A DNA stretch of 45,568 nucleotides. It comes from Paramacrobiotus richtersi. Its lineage: Eukaryota > Tardigrada > Eutardigrada > Parachela > Macrobiotidae. How positions within the stretch are numbered: position 1 is the first letter of the stretch; every line of letters starts with the position of its first letter. The notes below the pieces were generated by a model that saw only the letters and a list, made by a program, of their open reading frames with translations, searched no databases and was not told where the DNA came from. The stretch covers positions 1-45,568 of the forward strand of contig JAQGAU010000072.1 in NCBI GenBank assembly GCA_034698045.1, given 5' to 3'. This document shows, in pieces, positions 24,636 to 37,501 of the stretch. The translations under genes were made by a program, and so were the position numbers.

Positions 24636-27226
24636 GAATATTTAAGATGCACAAGTAAGTAAAGTAATTGTAAAAAAAGACATAGCAGTAGAAGTATTAC
24701 GTAAAGCATTGCATTTCTTTCCGTAATGTTATATTCTGCGCTATAAAGAAATATATTAGTGAGTGCTGCACTCGGTAGGAAAAATCCGGAACTTACAAGC
24801 GTTGTACTGTATTAGTTTCTGAACTAGGTAAGTGTTGGTCAAAAGCTCTCAGTATATGGCAGTGTATGAAAATAAGGAATCAGTTGACAATGTGAGAAGG
24901 ATGTAAAATGCTGCATTTTCATTCGGTCAAGTCGTTGGTGTTTATCGTATGCGCTTTGATCTGGACACGATGGAAAATCTCTAGTCGTATAACAGACAGC
25001 GTAGTACAGTGGCTGTGAGGCCCCTGGCAAAAAAGGCGTACTGAGCGCACACTGCACAAAATAGTATAAAATTCTGACGTTTGATTAAAAATTGTTTGTT
25101 AGTTTTTCTTGGGTGGTGAGCTGATTGCATCTTCATTAATCTAAATTCGGTTGTTTTGAAAAGTGCACTCATGGTCAGTTTTTGTGAACAAAAATATTAA
25201 ATTTTCTTGACTCTTGTGACAGCCAGAAGCCAGTGCATTAGGGATTGATAAAACAGCCAAAATTTAACATAAAAATATATATAATATTATTCACCCGTTC
25301 AACCGATTATAGAACAAATAAGGAACGGACTTGTGCCGGCTGTCGATTCTATCGTCTGAAAAATTAAATTTTATTTGGTAAATAAGGCACTGGAAATTGC
25401 CGATACCACTACACCACTTACACGGAATCTGTTTTTGAACACTGAAGAAACATCCAAAATCGTTAGTTGCCACTTTCGAATGAACGTCATACGTTGGTGT
25501 ATTGGATGCAGTCATGGATTCATGGAAAACGTAGTACAGTGCCACGGAATCAAGGATACATCTTTCGGGAACGTGGTTCGGTTTATTCACATATCAATGA
25601 TATGCATAGTTTTCTCTGTGAATTTCTTGTTGATTAATTTTTTTATTATAAGAGTTTAGATCGATTTTTTTGGTAAATTTTTTTATACGACGGTTCGGAC
25701 CGGGAACAGCATTTCGTTAACGCACAACGCGATACAAATTTTCCAAGCAGTTAGACAATTTTATCGCGTAGTCACGCCCAAGGGAATTTATTTTGCACGA
25801 GGATATTTACAAATTTTATCCGAATCGGAAAGGGTTCTTTGATAATGGAACTTTAGTACTTATTAAAGATTCTGAACTACATATACAGATAGTTTTGAGA
25901 GCGCCTTCGTTCTCAGACAGTTGTAGCAGCTTTTTGTGGCATGAACTATGAAACAATGATGCAGAGCTTGAAATTAAAAAAACTGGTGAATTAAAAGATG
26001 TAGAAAATAAAACACTTGTTAATTTTAAAGAGAAAAATAATGGCATGATTTCGTAACAGTTGATTCATTGTGGAAACCTTTGCTGTGATCGACAGTCGAA
26101 GGGCTTTGTGACTAGCGATGCCGATTTGCTAGAGATGGAATATCGTAGTACAGTGGCTGTCTAGCTGTGGTTTGCGAGCATGAGTCTACATGACCAATAG
26201 ATTGGCGTTTAGCCTTTCAACATACTTATGTATGTTGAGTGCACTATAATCAAAAGCACAATAATATTATATTGTAAGGCGAAAATTTTTTTATGCGGTA
26301 GTCATTTATTTACGCACAATGTTATATAACTTCATAGGAAGTTTTGAAGCAAGTGCGGTGTTTGTGATAGAAGCAGTTCATCACGTGCTGGACGCTTAAG
26401 AGGAATTCTTTTTGACGCGAATATATATACCGACTATACGTAAGGTTTATGCGAATCGAATTATCACATACAGTTTTGTTAATTACGACGATATCTGCAT
26501 TATCTTGATGATAATGACTGCAAGGGCGATGATTGATGAGGATGAGTTGATTTTTATGATAATATCAATTTTACGTCGAGAAAACGTAGAAAAGTATTGT
26601 GTGACTTCTAATAACACGGTAAATTATCTGAACTTACAGTACGTGTTCTGACATTTTACGGTGAGCAGCGAACAGGTATAACAGAAACGGTAAACCGTAG
26701 AGTAGTGGCTACATGCCCGGAAACGTCGATGGTGATTTGAGTATGCTCCATTAATCAACGTATGAGAATGATCCAGTAGCTGGTTGATAACAAACGTTTT
26801 TGCGTCTGAAATGAAATATTGCCTTACATAGTAAGTACATAAGCTGTGTAGTTAGTATGTAAAATCTACAAGAAAAAGTTGAAAAAAAGTAATTTTTTTT
26901 AATTAAAGAATTAAATAAATTAAAAAATAAAAACATTACACAAAGCTTTAAGAATTCATACTGACAGCGTTATATTTAGTAAAACAAACCTGTTCCAGTA
27001 TCTCTTCGGGTATCTCGTATTCTTGTCGAGCGTCTGTGCAGACTGTTGACCTACTTACTACTTATCTTTGAACTCACTGTCCAGACGCGACAAACAACAA
27101 AATCATAGATTCGTAAGTCAATTGTGACTCCTTATCAGCCTGCCGTTGTATATTATTCCAACTAGCTAAACAGGATTCTTCTGACAAGTTTAACCGTTAC
27201 ATTATTGACGTCAAGTCCTTTAAGAT

Positions 27227-27357
27227 GTTAGCCCGTATCCCCAGCGACCCGGAAGCCGGTGTCCCACGCAGTGGGGGCTTTTAGTCTGGACGGCGAGCGT
27301 ATCCAGTTGACGTTGGTGACCCCCTGACACTCCGCCCCTCTACGTCACCATCTCCTG
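27227..27357 (+). pseudogene. Fossil 5' part of LIMK last exon (unit 6)
   Basis: MLARIPSDPEAGVPRS is intact with ATG at 27227. A one-base insertion (GTGGGGGCTTTTAG) then breaks the frame. The LDGERIQ and LVTP segments are still readable out of frame. Everything from the ALLSGE region to near the stop is deleted, and the LIMK 3' untranslated sequence with AATAAA resumes at about 27355. Confidence 0.85.
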
Positions 27358-28402
27358 ATGATTTCGGATGATGATTTCTATAATTGTACAATAAAAGTTT
27401 GAATTTTTTAAATTTATTTTTTTGCTCGGATTATTTAATTGACCATTTATCATTCCGTGTTAGTTTGATCTTTTGTTAGTTGCTTAATTAATTGTAGATG
27501 AAGTTGGCACTACGTAAAAGTCGAGTGGGTACTATAGTTATCGTAATGCGGTTTGATCTGGCCCACGCTGGAGTCACAGAGGTGCGTAGTACAGAGGCTA
27601 TACACAATTATGTTTGCTTACTTTGCTAGTACCTGAAGCTGTAGAAAAGAGCATCAAGATTGAATGATAAATGTAACGTGGATTAGACATTTGTAGCGTT
27701 TTCTTTTATTTACAGTTTGTATATGTAGGTTTTATGTATACTGTCAATATTGGCACACGACCAGAAATACAAAGTACGTACTACACGCACAACACGACAT
27801 GTCAGATAACAAGTATCAGAATAGACTGAATAGTATACGTATGTAAATATCAGTAAAATAATTTAGAACAAAAAATAATGCATTGCATGTACGAGTATTT
27901 GTACAGTCTAGGATATCCGCGTTATAAATCAACAAATAATACTTATTGTTAGTGGCGTACGCCGCCGCTTTGACCTGAACACGCCGGACAATTTGGCCGG
28001 ACTCATAATATTATTGTGCTCACAGAGAAGCGTAGTGCAATGGCTGTATTGTGTCATTCTGACGTCGAACTGCTACCAAGCACATACCTAACGTGCAACA
28101 TTGTAAAATGAAACTAGTCATTTTTTATTAAGCATTTCTTCTCATTGTTGGATTGAAAAAATGGACATTCCAGGTGGTGGTTTGACTTTTTTGACCGATG
28201 TTGAAAACTAGTAAACGTGAAAAAAATCTGACCGAAACATTCAACCAACTGATCAGTATTTCTCTGATGTCGGTACATAAATAACAGGATAGCAATTTTG
28301 TATGATAAACAAATATTTTTTAAGATTATTGATTTTTTATTATTCATTTGTCAGTATTCATTTATTTTTATTATTATTTATTTGCTCCGTTTTATTTTCA
28401 GA

Positions 28403-28474
28403 ATTTGGGTATTTTAGTGTGTCTACCCGGAAAAAAATGCCCAGCGAGCGCTTCATTTACAGCAAAAAATTCGG
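28403..28474 (+). other. Best copy of the recurrent exon-like element
   Basis: TTTTATTTTCAG acceptor at 28391-28402, then 72 bp containing ATG at 28437 (MPSERFIYSKKFG) and a GTAAGA donor at 28475. Sister copies are at about 7552, 13035, 16338 and 23967; not all keep the ATG. It could be a first or internal exon of an undetected gene, or chance splice-like sites in a repeat. No downstream partner exon was found. Confidence 0.35.
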
Positions 28475-28761
28475 GTAAGAAAAACGTCCATAACACAATC
28501 AGTGCAACAGCAAACGCCGAATTGTCCACAAACCAGACCAAAACTGCCAGTAAAACGATTAACACCACTAAAAAAACCACATTTCACTCAATAAACTAAT
28601 CAACGATTAAAAACAAAAAGACACAGTTTGGTTGCGTTTCTCCACTTAAATCAGCATGCCGAGGAATAGCGGAAAGATAACGGTAAGAAAAACTTGAGCT
28701 GGCACATTGCGGAAGCAAAAGGAATACAGGAAAGCAGCGGCGGAATACATTGGGGGCGGGG

Positions 28762-30890
28762 TTAGCTGCGAACAATGGGCATGCTCTCGATGTAGTCCAG
28801 GTAGCGGCGCTGACGGGGTTTATGCTGGGTCAGATTGTGGCGTGCCTCGTCCACGCTGAACCACTTGCGCTCCCGACCCACCTAGCAATCAAGAAAATGT
28901 TAGTTAATTTTTAAACCTTTTTATAATTATACTTTTTATTTTTATCAAGTTTGTTTGTTATTATTTTTTGTTATTATCATACTTGTGTGTTTTACTATTA
29001 TTCATTTTTTATTATTATTAGTTTTTCTATTCTTATTATATTTTTTGTATTATTATTTATGTTCTATTATTAATTAATTTATTATTATTTATTTATATTC
29101 ATTTTTAGTGTTGAATTTGCATGTTTGTGTGAAATCAGATGTTAATACAGCTCGTTTCATCTGGACATGCGCTGCAAAAGTTGTTTAATATCATAGAGAA
29201 GCGTAGTACAGTGGCTGTGTGGGGCGGTTGTCACGATTCACGTTACGTAGAAGTTATTGAATTAAATAAAATGACATAGACAAAATCGGATTTTCAAGCA
29301 TTTTTTTTGTTTTTATTTTTGATGATTAGGAAACTGTTTCCCGCAGCATTCACTTAAAATTCACTGACTTTGAAATTCACCCATTGCTCGTTCTTCCGAA
29401 ACAGTAATTGTATTGTTTTTCTATATATTTATTTTTATGGTTTATCTATTTCAGTGAATAAATAATCATAAGGGTGAATAAAATAAGTAGTGTTTCCGTG
29501 AATTATGAACCAAAAACAGTCTACTTCTTCCAATGCGTTATTATTTAAAATCTTATATCAAGCTGTCGAGTTCTTTCATTACAATAAGTTTCCCTGAAGT
29601 GAACATTTTTCTCTTGAATTTCTACGAAAAATATTAAACTGGTTTATTCGTCAGTCAGCTTACTTCTACAAGTTGGTTTTGCTAATAATATGGTCACTGT
29701 CGTTGTATATAAAAATCTTGCCCACTCACGGAGCCTAGTCAGCATAAACGGCAATTCATACCATTATAATTACACTGATTTGATTACAACAATTCCAGTT
29801 TCCTTTCTCCTTAAACTCTGAGGGGAAATATTCAGTCTGGCTTAACTTATTGTTATGAACGTCTAATCCTCGGAAATGAATAACCGAAAACATGGATAAT
29901 CCTTATATTTCTTGGAAAATCAACATGTGCAACAATTAATCTGAAACGTCTGGTAAATCGCTGAGCAAACGTTTCTGATCCACGTACGGAAACAATGCAG
30001 AGTAAAGACGCTGTATCAGCAACTTTTATGGCAAAAATTACGATTTTATACCGATAACTTCAAAACGTGGATAACTTATTCCATTAATGCAATTTATTAA
30101 ATTGCAATTGCAGCAACTACATAAAAGAAATAACCTACATAAAAAAAATCAAATTTTCAAAAAAATAAATAGTGTACCAAATAAACAACCAGTACAATAA
30201 AAAAAACAAAAATGTTAAACAACAGTTTTACAAAATCCAAATAAAAACAAGCAATCCGCAAAATAGGCTCAATGACGTTATGTACAATAAGAAAATATGG
30301 GAACAATAAATATGACAAATTATACAGTACAATAAAAGTTATAAAACTGATCAAAACATAATTCGTAAAGTTGAAACCAAAACAACCCATTAAAAGTTAA
30401 AACGCAATAAACAAAAGTTACAAATTCAAATAAAATCCGAATTAAACCGGAGAAAAAAATCAAAAACGAATCAGGATAAACGCCAAGAAATCAGATAAAA
30501 AGTAAGACTGGAAAACCGAAATCTTACCTTGAGATCATCCCACGAATCCATCTCCTCCGTGACCAAAAAGAGATACACGACGGTCCGATTGCGACTCTCG
30601 GGGTTCTCAAAGACCCCCAACAAGCGCAGCGTCTTCCCGCGCACCCCGGCCTCCTCCTCCACCTCCCGTTCAGCCGCTTCCCGGGGATTCTCGTTGGGCT
30701 CGATCCCGCCGCCAGGCACCACCCAGCGCTCATGACTGCGCGAGGACGACACCAACAGCACCTGCAGTTCCCCGCGGGCCCCCTCGCCCGCTGAGGAGGA
30801 CGCCACTTCACGGACACAGACACAGGCGGCACGTCGACGGTACCCGTCTGCGTCGTAGCAGCGGATTGAGTTGGGTTTTTCCTTCACCAT
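28762..30890 (-). CDS. Diphosphoinositol polyphosphate phosphohydrolase, Nudix (DIPP/NUDT3 family)
   Basis: Two exons on the minus strand: 30890-30528 (ATG) and 28881-28762 (TAA), 160 residues. The donor CAAG|GTAAGA and acceptor TTGCTAG are clean and the phase is 0. A perfect Nudix box is visible at about residues 62-84: GGIEPNENPREAAEREVEEEAGV fits G-x5-E-x7-REUxEExGU (given here only to show the spacing; key residues G62, E68, R76, E77, E79, E80). RAACVCV, WVVPGGGIEP and the C-terminal GRERKWFSVDEA and QHKPRQRRYL match the DIPP subfamily, which cleaves inositol pyrophosphates and diadenosine polyphosphates. Length is close to human NUDT3. It has a long AT-rich intron (28882-30527), and an insert SSSAGEGARG lies before strand ELQVLLV. 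It is head-to-head with the chondroitin synthase gene. Confidence 0.92.
28882..30527 (-). other. AT-rich intron of the Nudix gene carrying an antisense motif copy
   Basis: Mostly TTATTATT-type and A-rich sequence without coding signals. At about 29135-29216, on the strand opposite to the gene, is a block of the LIMK 5379 type (TTTCATCTGGACATGC, ATAGAGAAG, then the exact 15-mer at 29202). Confidence 0.7.
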
Positions 30891-31654
30891 TTTGCTGGGA
30901 AAGTGGATGGAAGAATCGAAGATGGGTAAGGGGGATGGTTAAATACAGATGGTAATGGTGGATTCCTGTATAGTGTGATGCCGGGTGATTGGGGATGTAC
31001 AGGGAAATATAGTACAGCGGGTTTGGATGGATTGACTGGCAACGATCGAAGAACAGATCTTTGACAAGCAGGATATCAGAATGGTGCTACAAGTAAAAAG
31101 TGATCACTGTTTCTAGAAATCTTTAAGGATATCACAGGCAGATCCAATCGTTCCAATTAGGTCAACGGTGAATGAAAATGGCGCGGGTGCGAACAAAAGT
31201 AAACAAGAAAATTCTTGCTTGCGAAAGCGCTGCGCATGGCTGGTTAAAATTTCGAAGAAGTGAGAACCAAAATGCTCATGTACAGGGAAACCCCATACCA
31301 ATGGAATCACATCCCACAGCGTGTTGGAATGGAATCACAATACAGACGATACAAAAAAGTTTTCCATTTCCGGTTGTGAAGTTTGGCATGCGATTTCTAA
31401 GCTATTGGAAATTTGGAGTAATTTAACGTTTAATGAATATCAGAATATGGAATACAAAAATTAGGTTAATTGTACCGGTTTGTTTAATGTACGATACGGG
31501 TTGATTTCCTGTTACATGCTCCCGACGAAAATCTCATTACTTTAATACTCATGCCACCGTTGGCGTTGATTCCCTGTTTGTGCTCCTCGCGATCTCGTTA
31601 TTTGCATCTCAGCCAGCAACAGGTGGTCCCCGCACACTTGAGAATCTAATCGCG
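30891..31654. promoter_or_regulatory. Shared divergent promoter region between Nudix and chondroitin synthase genes
   Basis: 764 bp separate the two start codons of divergently transcribed genes, so both promoters must lie here or in 5' exons not recognised. I see no TATA box or CpG-island-like stretch that I would defend. There is a degenerate copy of the motif at 31008. Confidence 0.5.
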
Positions 31655-34600
31655 ATGCGGTGCATGCGATATTTCTCCTTTCTCCGCTACAAACTAATCT
31701 CCTTCCTACTATCCATCTTCTTCGGATATTTCGCCGTTTTATTCATCGAATATGTCCGCCTGTACAGCTGGAACTCCAGGGGCCCCCCTGACTGCACCTC
31801 TCCACGGTACTCAAATTTCCACCGTTCCCCAATCACAAATATAAAACAACGATAATTTTACCGAGAAAATGTTTTACAGTTCGCTTACCATGGAAGCAGA
31901 ACCCACCATCCCCCAAATCCCCCAGATCGCTCCCCCTACACGGGGTCTCCTCCTCGTGGGGGTCATGACCGCCGCCAAGTATCTGGATACCCGTGCCATC
32001 GCCGTCTACCGCACCTGGGGACGAAATGTCCCCGGACGGATCATCTTCTTCAGCAGCGCGGGGTCCAAGAGTGCGTATCCGGATCTGCCGTTGGTGGCGC
32101 TCCCCGGGGTGGATGACGCGTACCCCCCGCAGAAGAAATCCTTTCTGATGCTCAAGTACATGTATGAGCACTTTCTGGAGGATTATGAGTGGTTTATGCG
32201 GGCGGATGACGATGTGTACGTCAGGACGGATAAGTTGGAGTACTTTCTGGCGTCGTTGAACAGCAGTAAACCGCTGTTTATTGGACAAGCGGGATTGGGG
32301 ACGAAAGAGGAGTTTGGCTTGCTGAATCTGGCGCCTGGGTACGTATGACATTTTTTCATCTTTTTTTTTCGTTTTTTTTAGTACGTCTCCTGTAGAAACT
32401 TATTATGTTTGGTTATTTTTATCAGTAATTTTTTATTAAAAATTATTTATGATATAATTATAATTTATTTTTTTGATTTTGATTTTCGGAGTAAAAGTGG
32501 TTCAGTTTGAAGTTCCATATTTTCACAAGTGCTGATATTGTTTCGCCCATAGTGCTGCTAAATTTGCTTCGAAATATATATTAAAAATAAATGCAAAAAA
32601 TTAGTGTAAAATTAAACATCGGAAAATTGAAAAATAGGTACAGTAAAAATATAATTTAATATACAAAAAAGTCGTAATAGGTGCTGAAAAATTACAAACA
32701 TAATAACGTGGAAAATAGTTTTAAATTGAATTTAGGGAGAACTTTTGTATGGGCGGACCGGGAATCATCATCAGTCGTGCCGCGCTGCGTCTGATGGCGC
32801 CGAACATCCGCTACTGCCTAAAACACCTGTTGAGCACCCACGAGGACGTGGAGATTGGCCGGTGTATCCAGCGGTTTGCTGGTGTTTCCTGTGCCTGGTC
32901 ATATGAAGTTAGTAGTGAAATTATTGTCAGATTATTGATTTTCTATAGAAATCGCACATGTCTAGTTTTGTAGTGTAGTGGCTTCTTTTCCGTTGAATGA
33001 GCAAGACTGTGTACAATAATGGAACAATATGTGACAAGGGTGAAAAGATTTGACAGTTTTCTCTCTCTAGCTGTTTTTTTGTTTGTATTTGGTTTTTGGA
33101 GAATGTTTTGATAGAAGAACACGGTCAGAATTTGAGTTAACTGTGTTAGATGGCTGTTGGGCAAAAATCGTAGTGTAATGGGTTCTTTGGCAGCTGCCTT
33201 ACGCCTTACGGTCCTACCGTAAGCATAAGCCTTCGTACGTTAAACCTTAAAACATGGAAAAAACAAGGATAAACCAGTCATTTTCCTTCCTTTTTAATTT
33301 TAGTTATTGTTAACTGTTGAATTTCGAAATGTGCCTGAGATGATCATGTCCAGATTACTTGGGGAATTTTTGAAATTAAAATTAAATTTTTGAATGACAA
33401 TCAAAAATCAGTTAAATCGTTAAAAATTCAACCACAATATGAGATTTAAATTCAGGATACAAGCAAGTCAAAATTATCAAGAAAAACACTTGTTATTAAT
33501 TCTTGATCAAAAACATCTCCCAAATTGGGCTGTGATGATTCCCGCAGATGCAGACCATTTTCTACAACAACCAGAGCGGTCTAACGGCCTTCACCGGTGA
33601 TCTACACGTCACCGAGGTGCACCGGGCCATTACGCTGCACCCGGTGAAGACGTCGCAGCATTTGCACCGGATTCACAACTATTACACGACCAACACATTG
33701 GCCAACGTCCACCAGGAGATTCTGCAGTTGTCCCGCGAGATCCACGGGATGAACACCCTCCTGGAGCAGCACGACCGGGCGGAAAAGGCCACCAGGTAGG
33801 GACTGTGCGAGCGTGTCAAATAAGAAGGTTTTTACGGTATTTATTGGCGTGATTTTTTGTATTTTTTTGTGTAATGTTTTTTTTACATTTTGTAAGCAGT
33901 TGTTTGCTTGGCAGTGAAATGTAAAATATGGTAATATATGCTTTTTATACTGCTGCACTATAGCAGCTATTAGAGTAAGTAATATTGTTATATTATAATA
34001 TACAAATAAATAAAATTAAATTGTCGATAAAAAGCGTACGAATTACAAAAACCTATCGATCAGCTCCTGCTTTTTTTGGCGTACTCTAGATTTCTCGATT
34101 ATGGTTGTTTTTACTGTGTTGTGCCGTGTTACTAATTAATTTATAATAAGATAAATGAATGCGAAAAGTTAACATGCTTTTGGGTTATTTAAGCGGATTT
34201 TTCGTACTAACAGCAGCGGCGGTTGTTTTCCAGCCAGTTTCGTGTACTGTTATATCGTAGTGGAATGGCTGCTAAAACAGAGCGCTAATGATGCATTCGT
34301 GTCTCAAAATTTGGATACATTTAAGTTTGCTGAATATTGAATGTGTCCGGATATTTTTTTCCTGTATCGTTAACAGTATGAATGTTGATTTATTATAAAA
34401 TAATTATGAAATAATGATAGTATAAAATAATTATAAAATAATTACGTTGTAAGTATTATTGTTACTCATAATGCTAAAATTATTATTACTAAAATTGCGA
34501 TTATTATTTTGGCTGACAAAACGCCATTCACCGTATCTGTAAGGTGGAAATTGATTTGCAGTGATGCACTGCTCCATCCGCCGTCGTTAACGCGTTTCCG

Positions 34601-37501
34601 TCCACAATCCGCCGATGAACTGTTAATATGGGAATTCTTCACCAAATCCCATTATTCCCATGTCGAATACAATCCGAAACGCGGGTTGAAATCCTCGCAA
34701 AAGTGGGCGGTGAACAATCTGGTGATGCAGCTGATGGAGCAGATCAATCAGTACTCGCAGCAACGCGGACGGGTCATCGACTTCCGGGAGCTGCTGTACG
34801 GGTACCAGCGTCTGGATCCGCTGCATGGGGTGCATTATGTGTTGGATGTGCATCTTGTTTATAAAAGGTAAGCATTAATATGATTCCGTTTCATAAAAAA
34901 CAAACCGGTTAAAAAAATCGCGTAAATGCCAAGAAATTTGCCGATCAATGAATTAATAAAAAAAATAAAAATTGAATAAAATAGAAATAAATGGGTAAAA
35001 AACTATGAAAGAAATCTGGAATTATTGATTTATTTGAAGATAATAATAAATAAATAAAAATTGAATAAAATAGAAATAAATGAAAAAAACAAGAAAAGAC
35101 ATCTGCAATTATTGATCTATTTAAAGATAATAACAAACAAGTAAAAACTGGATGAAATAGAAAAAAACAAGAAAAAGATAAAAAAACAAGAAAAGAAGTT
35201 TGCAGTTGTTGGTTTATTAAAAAGATAATAACAAATAAGTAAAAACTGTATAAAATAAAAAAAGATGAAAAAAACAAGAAAAAAAGTTGCAGTTCTTGAT
35301 TTATTTAAAAAATAATAATAAATTAATTTGCTGAAAACATTAATAAAGGCTAAATCTCCAGAAATATACCGACGTACAAGGACAACGTAGGGCTTAAGCC
35401 AATCAGTTAACTGTGTTGTGCAAAAGGTACTCGGGGAAGAAAATGACGGCACCGGTACGACGGCATGCCTACTTGGAGCAGGCCTTCTCGTGGCGGGAGC
35501 TGGCCGAGGAGGAGGACTGCGTGGGCCAAGACAGGGCGGCGGGATCGTCGGAACTGAAATCGGGTGGTGTGCTGCGCTATTTTTCCCCGATACGCGTCGC
35601 TGGTGAGTTTCTTGCCGTTGTTGATCAGTCTTTGCTTAGTACAGTTCGATCCGGATCGTTCACTTTTTCTCGAAATCATAGTCTTGGCAAATGTCAGATA
35701 ATCGCGAAATTCGGAAACAAATTAATGAAGTTAAAACTTAACTTGAGAAACGTAACTTGAACAGAAGAAACTTAACTTGAGATTACGAAATTTCAGTGAT
35801 TCATTAGTCAGTCAATAATTATTCAATATTTGTGCCATTTGTTCGCTCTGTGGTGTATTGGCATGTCCATATAGTGTCCATAGAAATTGTAGTCCAGTGG
35901 CTTTTAACGATCAACGTCTTCCCGCAAACTGATCACTCATGGTCGTGACAACTATCTGGTTACTCGAAATTACACATGTCATTGATGGGTAGCCTGTTTT
36001 TCCTTATATAATGCCAGGAAAATGACCAAAAGATTAGCCGTAGACAGGATGAATCATAATCAACCATTATTAATGGAAACTGTAGAATAATTGACAATAA
36101 TGTGGCTGCGAAATTCATCATTTTGTGTATCAAGTTTTGGTAAGGATTGTAACAACCTTATAAATGCTGTAGGTACCGAACTGGACACCAGTGATCCATT
36201 GTGCCCGAAACGCACCACACCCCAACCCATCAACATGATCGTCCCCTTATCCGGTCGACCGGACGTATTGCAGCGCTTCATCACCCACCTAATCCCCTTG
36301 TTCTCCAGCCGTCCCACCACGCTCACACTTACCGTGATGAATTTCCCCTCCAGCACCGAAGAAACAGTCCAGCATACAATTTCCAACATTGTCACCGATT
36401 TCCGCGGAAACTGCCCACAGTGTGGCGTGGAGCTGGTCAACGTGGACGGGAATTTCTCCCGGGCGGTGGGATTACAGCGGGGTAGTGAGCGGTTTCAAGC
36501 GGAGGATCTCTTGTTCTTTGTGGATGTGGATATGGTGTTTACTGAAAGGTTCCTGGACAGATTGCGGTTGAATACCAAGATGGGACGGATGGTGTACTTT
36601 CCGGTGGTGTTCAGTCAGTATCGTCCGGAGAAGTGGCCGGATCACCAGAATACCGGTAAGATTACTGTTTTCAGGATCTGCGATGAATTGCACGAAAAAA
36701 CGAAATCGCTGTGTGGTGATTTGAGCTACATTAGGGCAGGACACTTTTGATCCTTTGTGCCGTTTACCATGGGTCAGCAAGTGATTGTTCTGCTTTTCAA
36801 ACCGATGATAACTTTCGTAAGGATTCGCCTTTTTTTGTACTGAGTTCCATTCAGTAAAAAGTGAAAACGATAGACTACTACTTTGTTTTATTCCTTGTCA
36901 AAATGTGCTACAATTCGTCTAGACTGACCAATTTTTGGCCATTGCACTACCATTCCTCATGACTACTGTAGTTAAGCAAAGTTAAACCAAGATGTTAGCG
37001 TTCACACGCGGCTGCTGATCCGACAGAACTTTCATTCAGGGCGTGCTTTGTAATCCACCAACTTCAGTAACAAGCACGCACCAACGTAAAGTATAAGCGC
37101 AAAAGCTAGCAAACGATGATTAAGTCAACTTTGCACGCCTTTTGACAGATCCGTTCCATTTAACCGAAGATTCCGGTTACTGGCGCCAGTTCGGCTACGG
37201 CATCGTCAGCTGTTACAAAGCCGATCTAGATCGAGTGGGCGGGTTCCCCCTGGACATCCAGGGCTGGGGCAAGGAGGACGTGGAGCTGTACGAGCGTTTC
37301 ATTCAGCATTCGCAGCACAACCCCAACTTCCACGTGTTCCGCGCGGCCGATCCGCATCTGGTCCACATCTACCACGACATGCATTGCGATCCCAATCTGG
37401 ATGCCGCGCAGTTGATTATGTGTCGCGGATCCATGGCGGCCAGTCTGGCCAGTCAGAGGAAGTTGGCGGAGGTGGTTTTGCGACGGTGGGGAGTGGGTTA
37501 A
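31655..37501 (+). CDS. CHSY: Chondroitin sulfate synthase
   Basis: Bifunctional Golgi glycosyltransferase that extends chondroitin chains with alternating GlcA and GalNAc. Eight exons with matching phases: 31655-31806, 31880-32338, 32736-32907, 33548-33795, 34562-34867, 35427-35602, 36173-36655, 37149-37501, giving 782 residues (human CHSY1 802). A type II signal anchor lies at about residues 10-32 (ISFLLSIFFGYFAVLFIEYV). The beta3-glycosyltransferase domain shows LLVGVMTAAKYLDTRA, RTWGRNVPG, YPPQKKSF, the metal-binding RADDDVY, ENFCMGGPG and THEDVEIGRC. The C-terminal beta4-GalNAc-transferase domain shows KKMTAPVRRHAYL, NMIVPLSGRPD, the second metal site FVDVDMVF, FPVVFSQY, and GYGIVSCYK to IQGWGKEDVELYERF. 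The second ATG at 31664 is an alternative start; 31655 was chosen because it gives a short cytoplasmic tail before the anchor. Ends TAA; no obvious AATAAA nearby. Confidence 0.94.
34935..35330. repeat. AT-rich minisatellite in chondroitin synthase intron 5
   Basis: About four imperfect units of 88-96 bp. Each has a TTGATTTATTT-AAGATAATAA block followed by an A-rich stretch with GAAAAAAACAAGAAAA. Repeat landmarks lie at about 35023, 35111, 35207 and 35295. Confidence 0.75.

Larger units (their letters stand above)
21151..24650 (+). repeat. Decayed tandem copy of the LIMK locus (unit 5)
   Basis: 21400-21610 matches 1150-1365, the P-loop exon fossil follows at 21909-21972, and 22005-22400 matches 3010-3420 without the MITE and AT repeat. 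A foreign-looking segment follows at about 22400-23260. The 6380-type block is at 23280-23484, the LIMK 3' poly(A) neighbourhood at 23847-23880, and the exon-like element at 23967-24085. No intact gene is visible. Confidence 0.6.
24651..28620 (+). repeat. Decayed tandem copy of the LIMK locus (unit 6)
   Basis: Blocks around 25000, 25530, 26144 and 26696 follow the parent order (5379, 5844, 6229, pre-last-exon). They are followed by the last-exon fossil at 27227-27357, two further 5379-type blocks at 27585 and 28031, and the exon-like element at 28403-28600. No other gene is visible. Confidence 0.65.

Noticed and set aside
30841-30862. CGTAGCAGCGGATTG resembling the motif
   Set aside because: It lies within the Nudix coding exon, differs at several positions, and is explained by the protein sequence.
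31833-32351. 172-codon minus-strand frame opposite chondroitin synthase exon 2
   Set aside because: Shadow of a GC-rich coding exon on the other strand.
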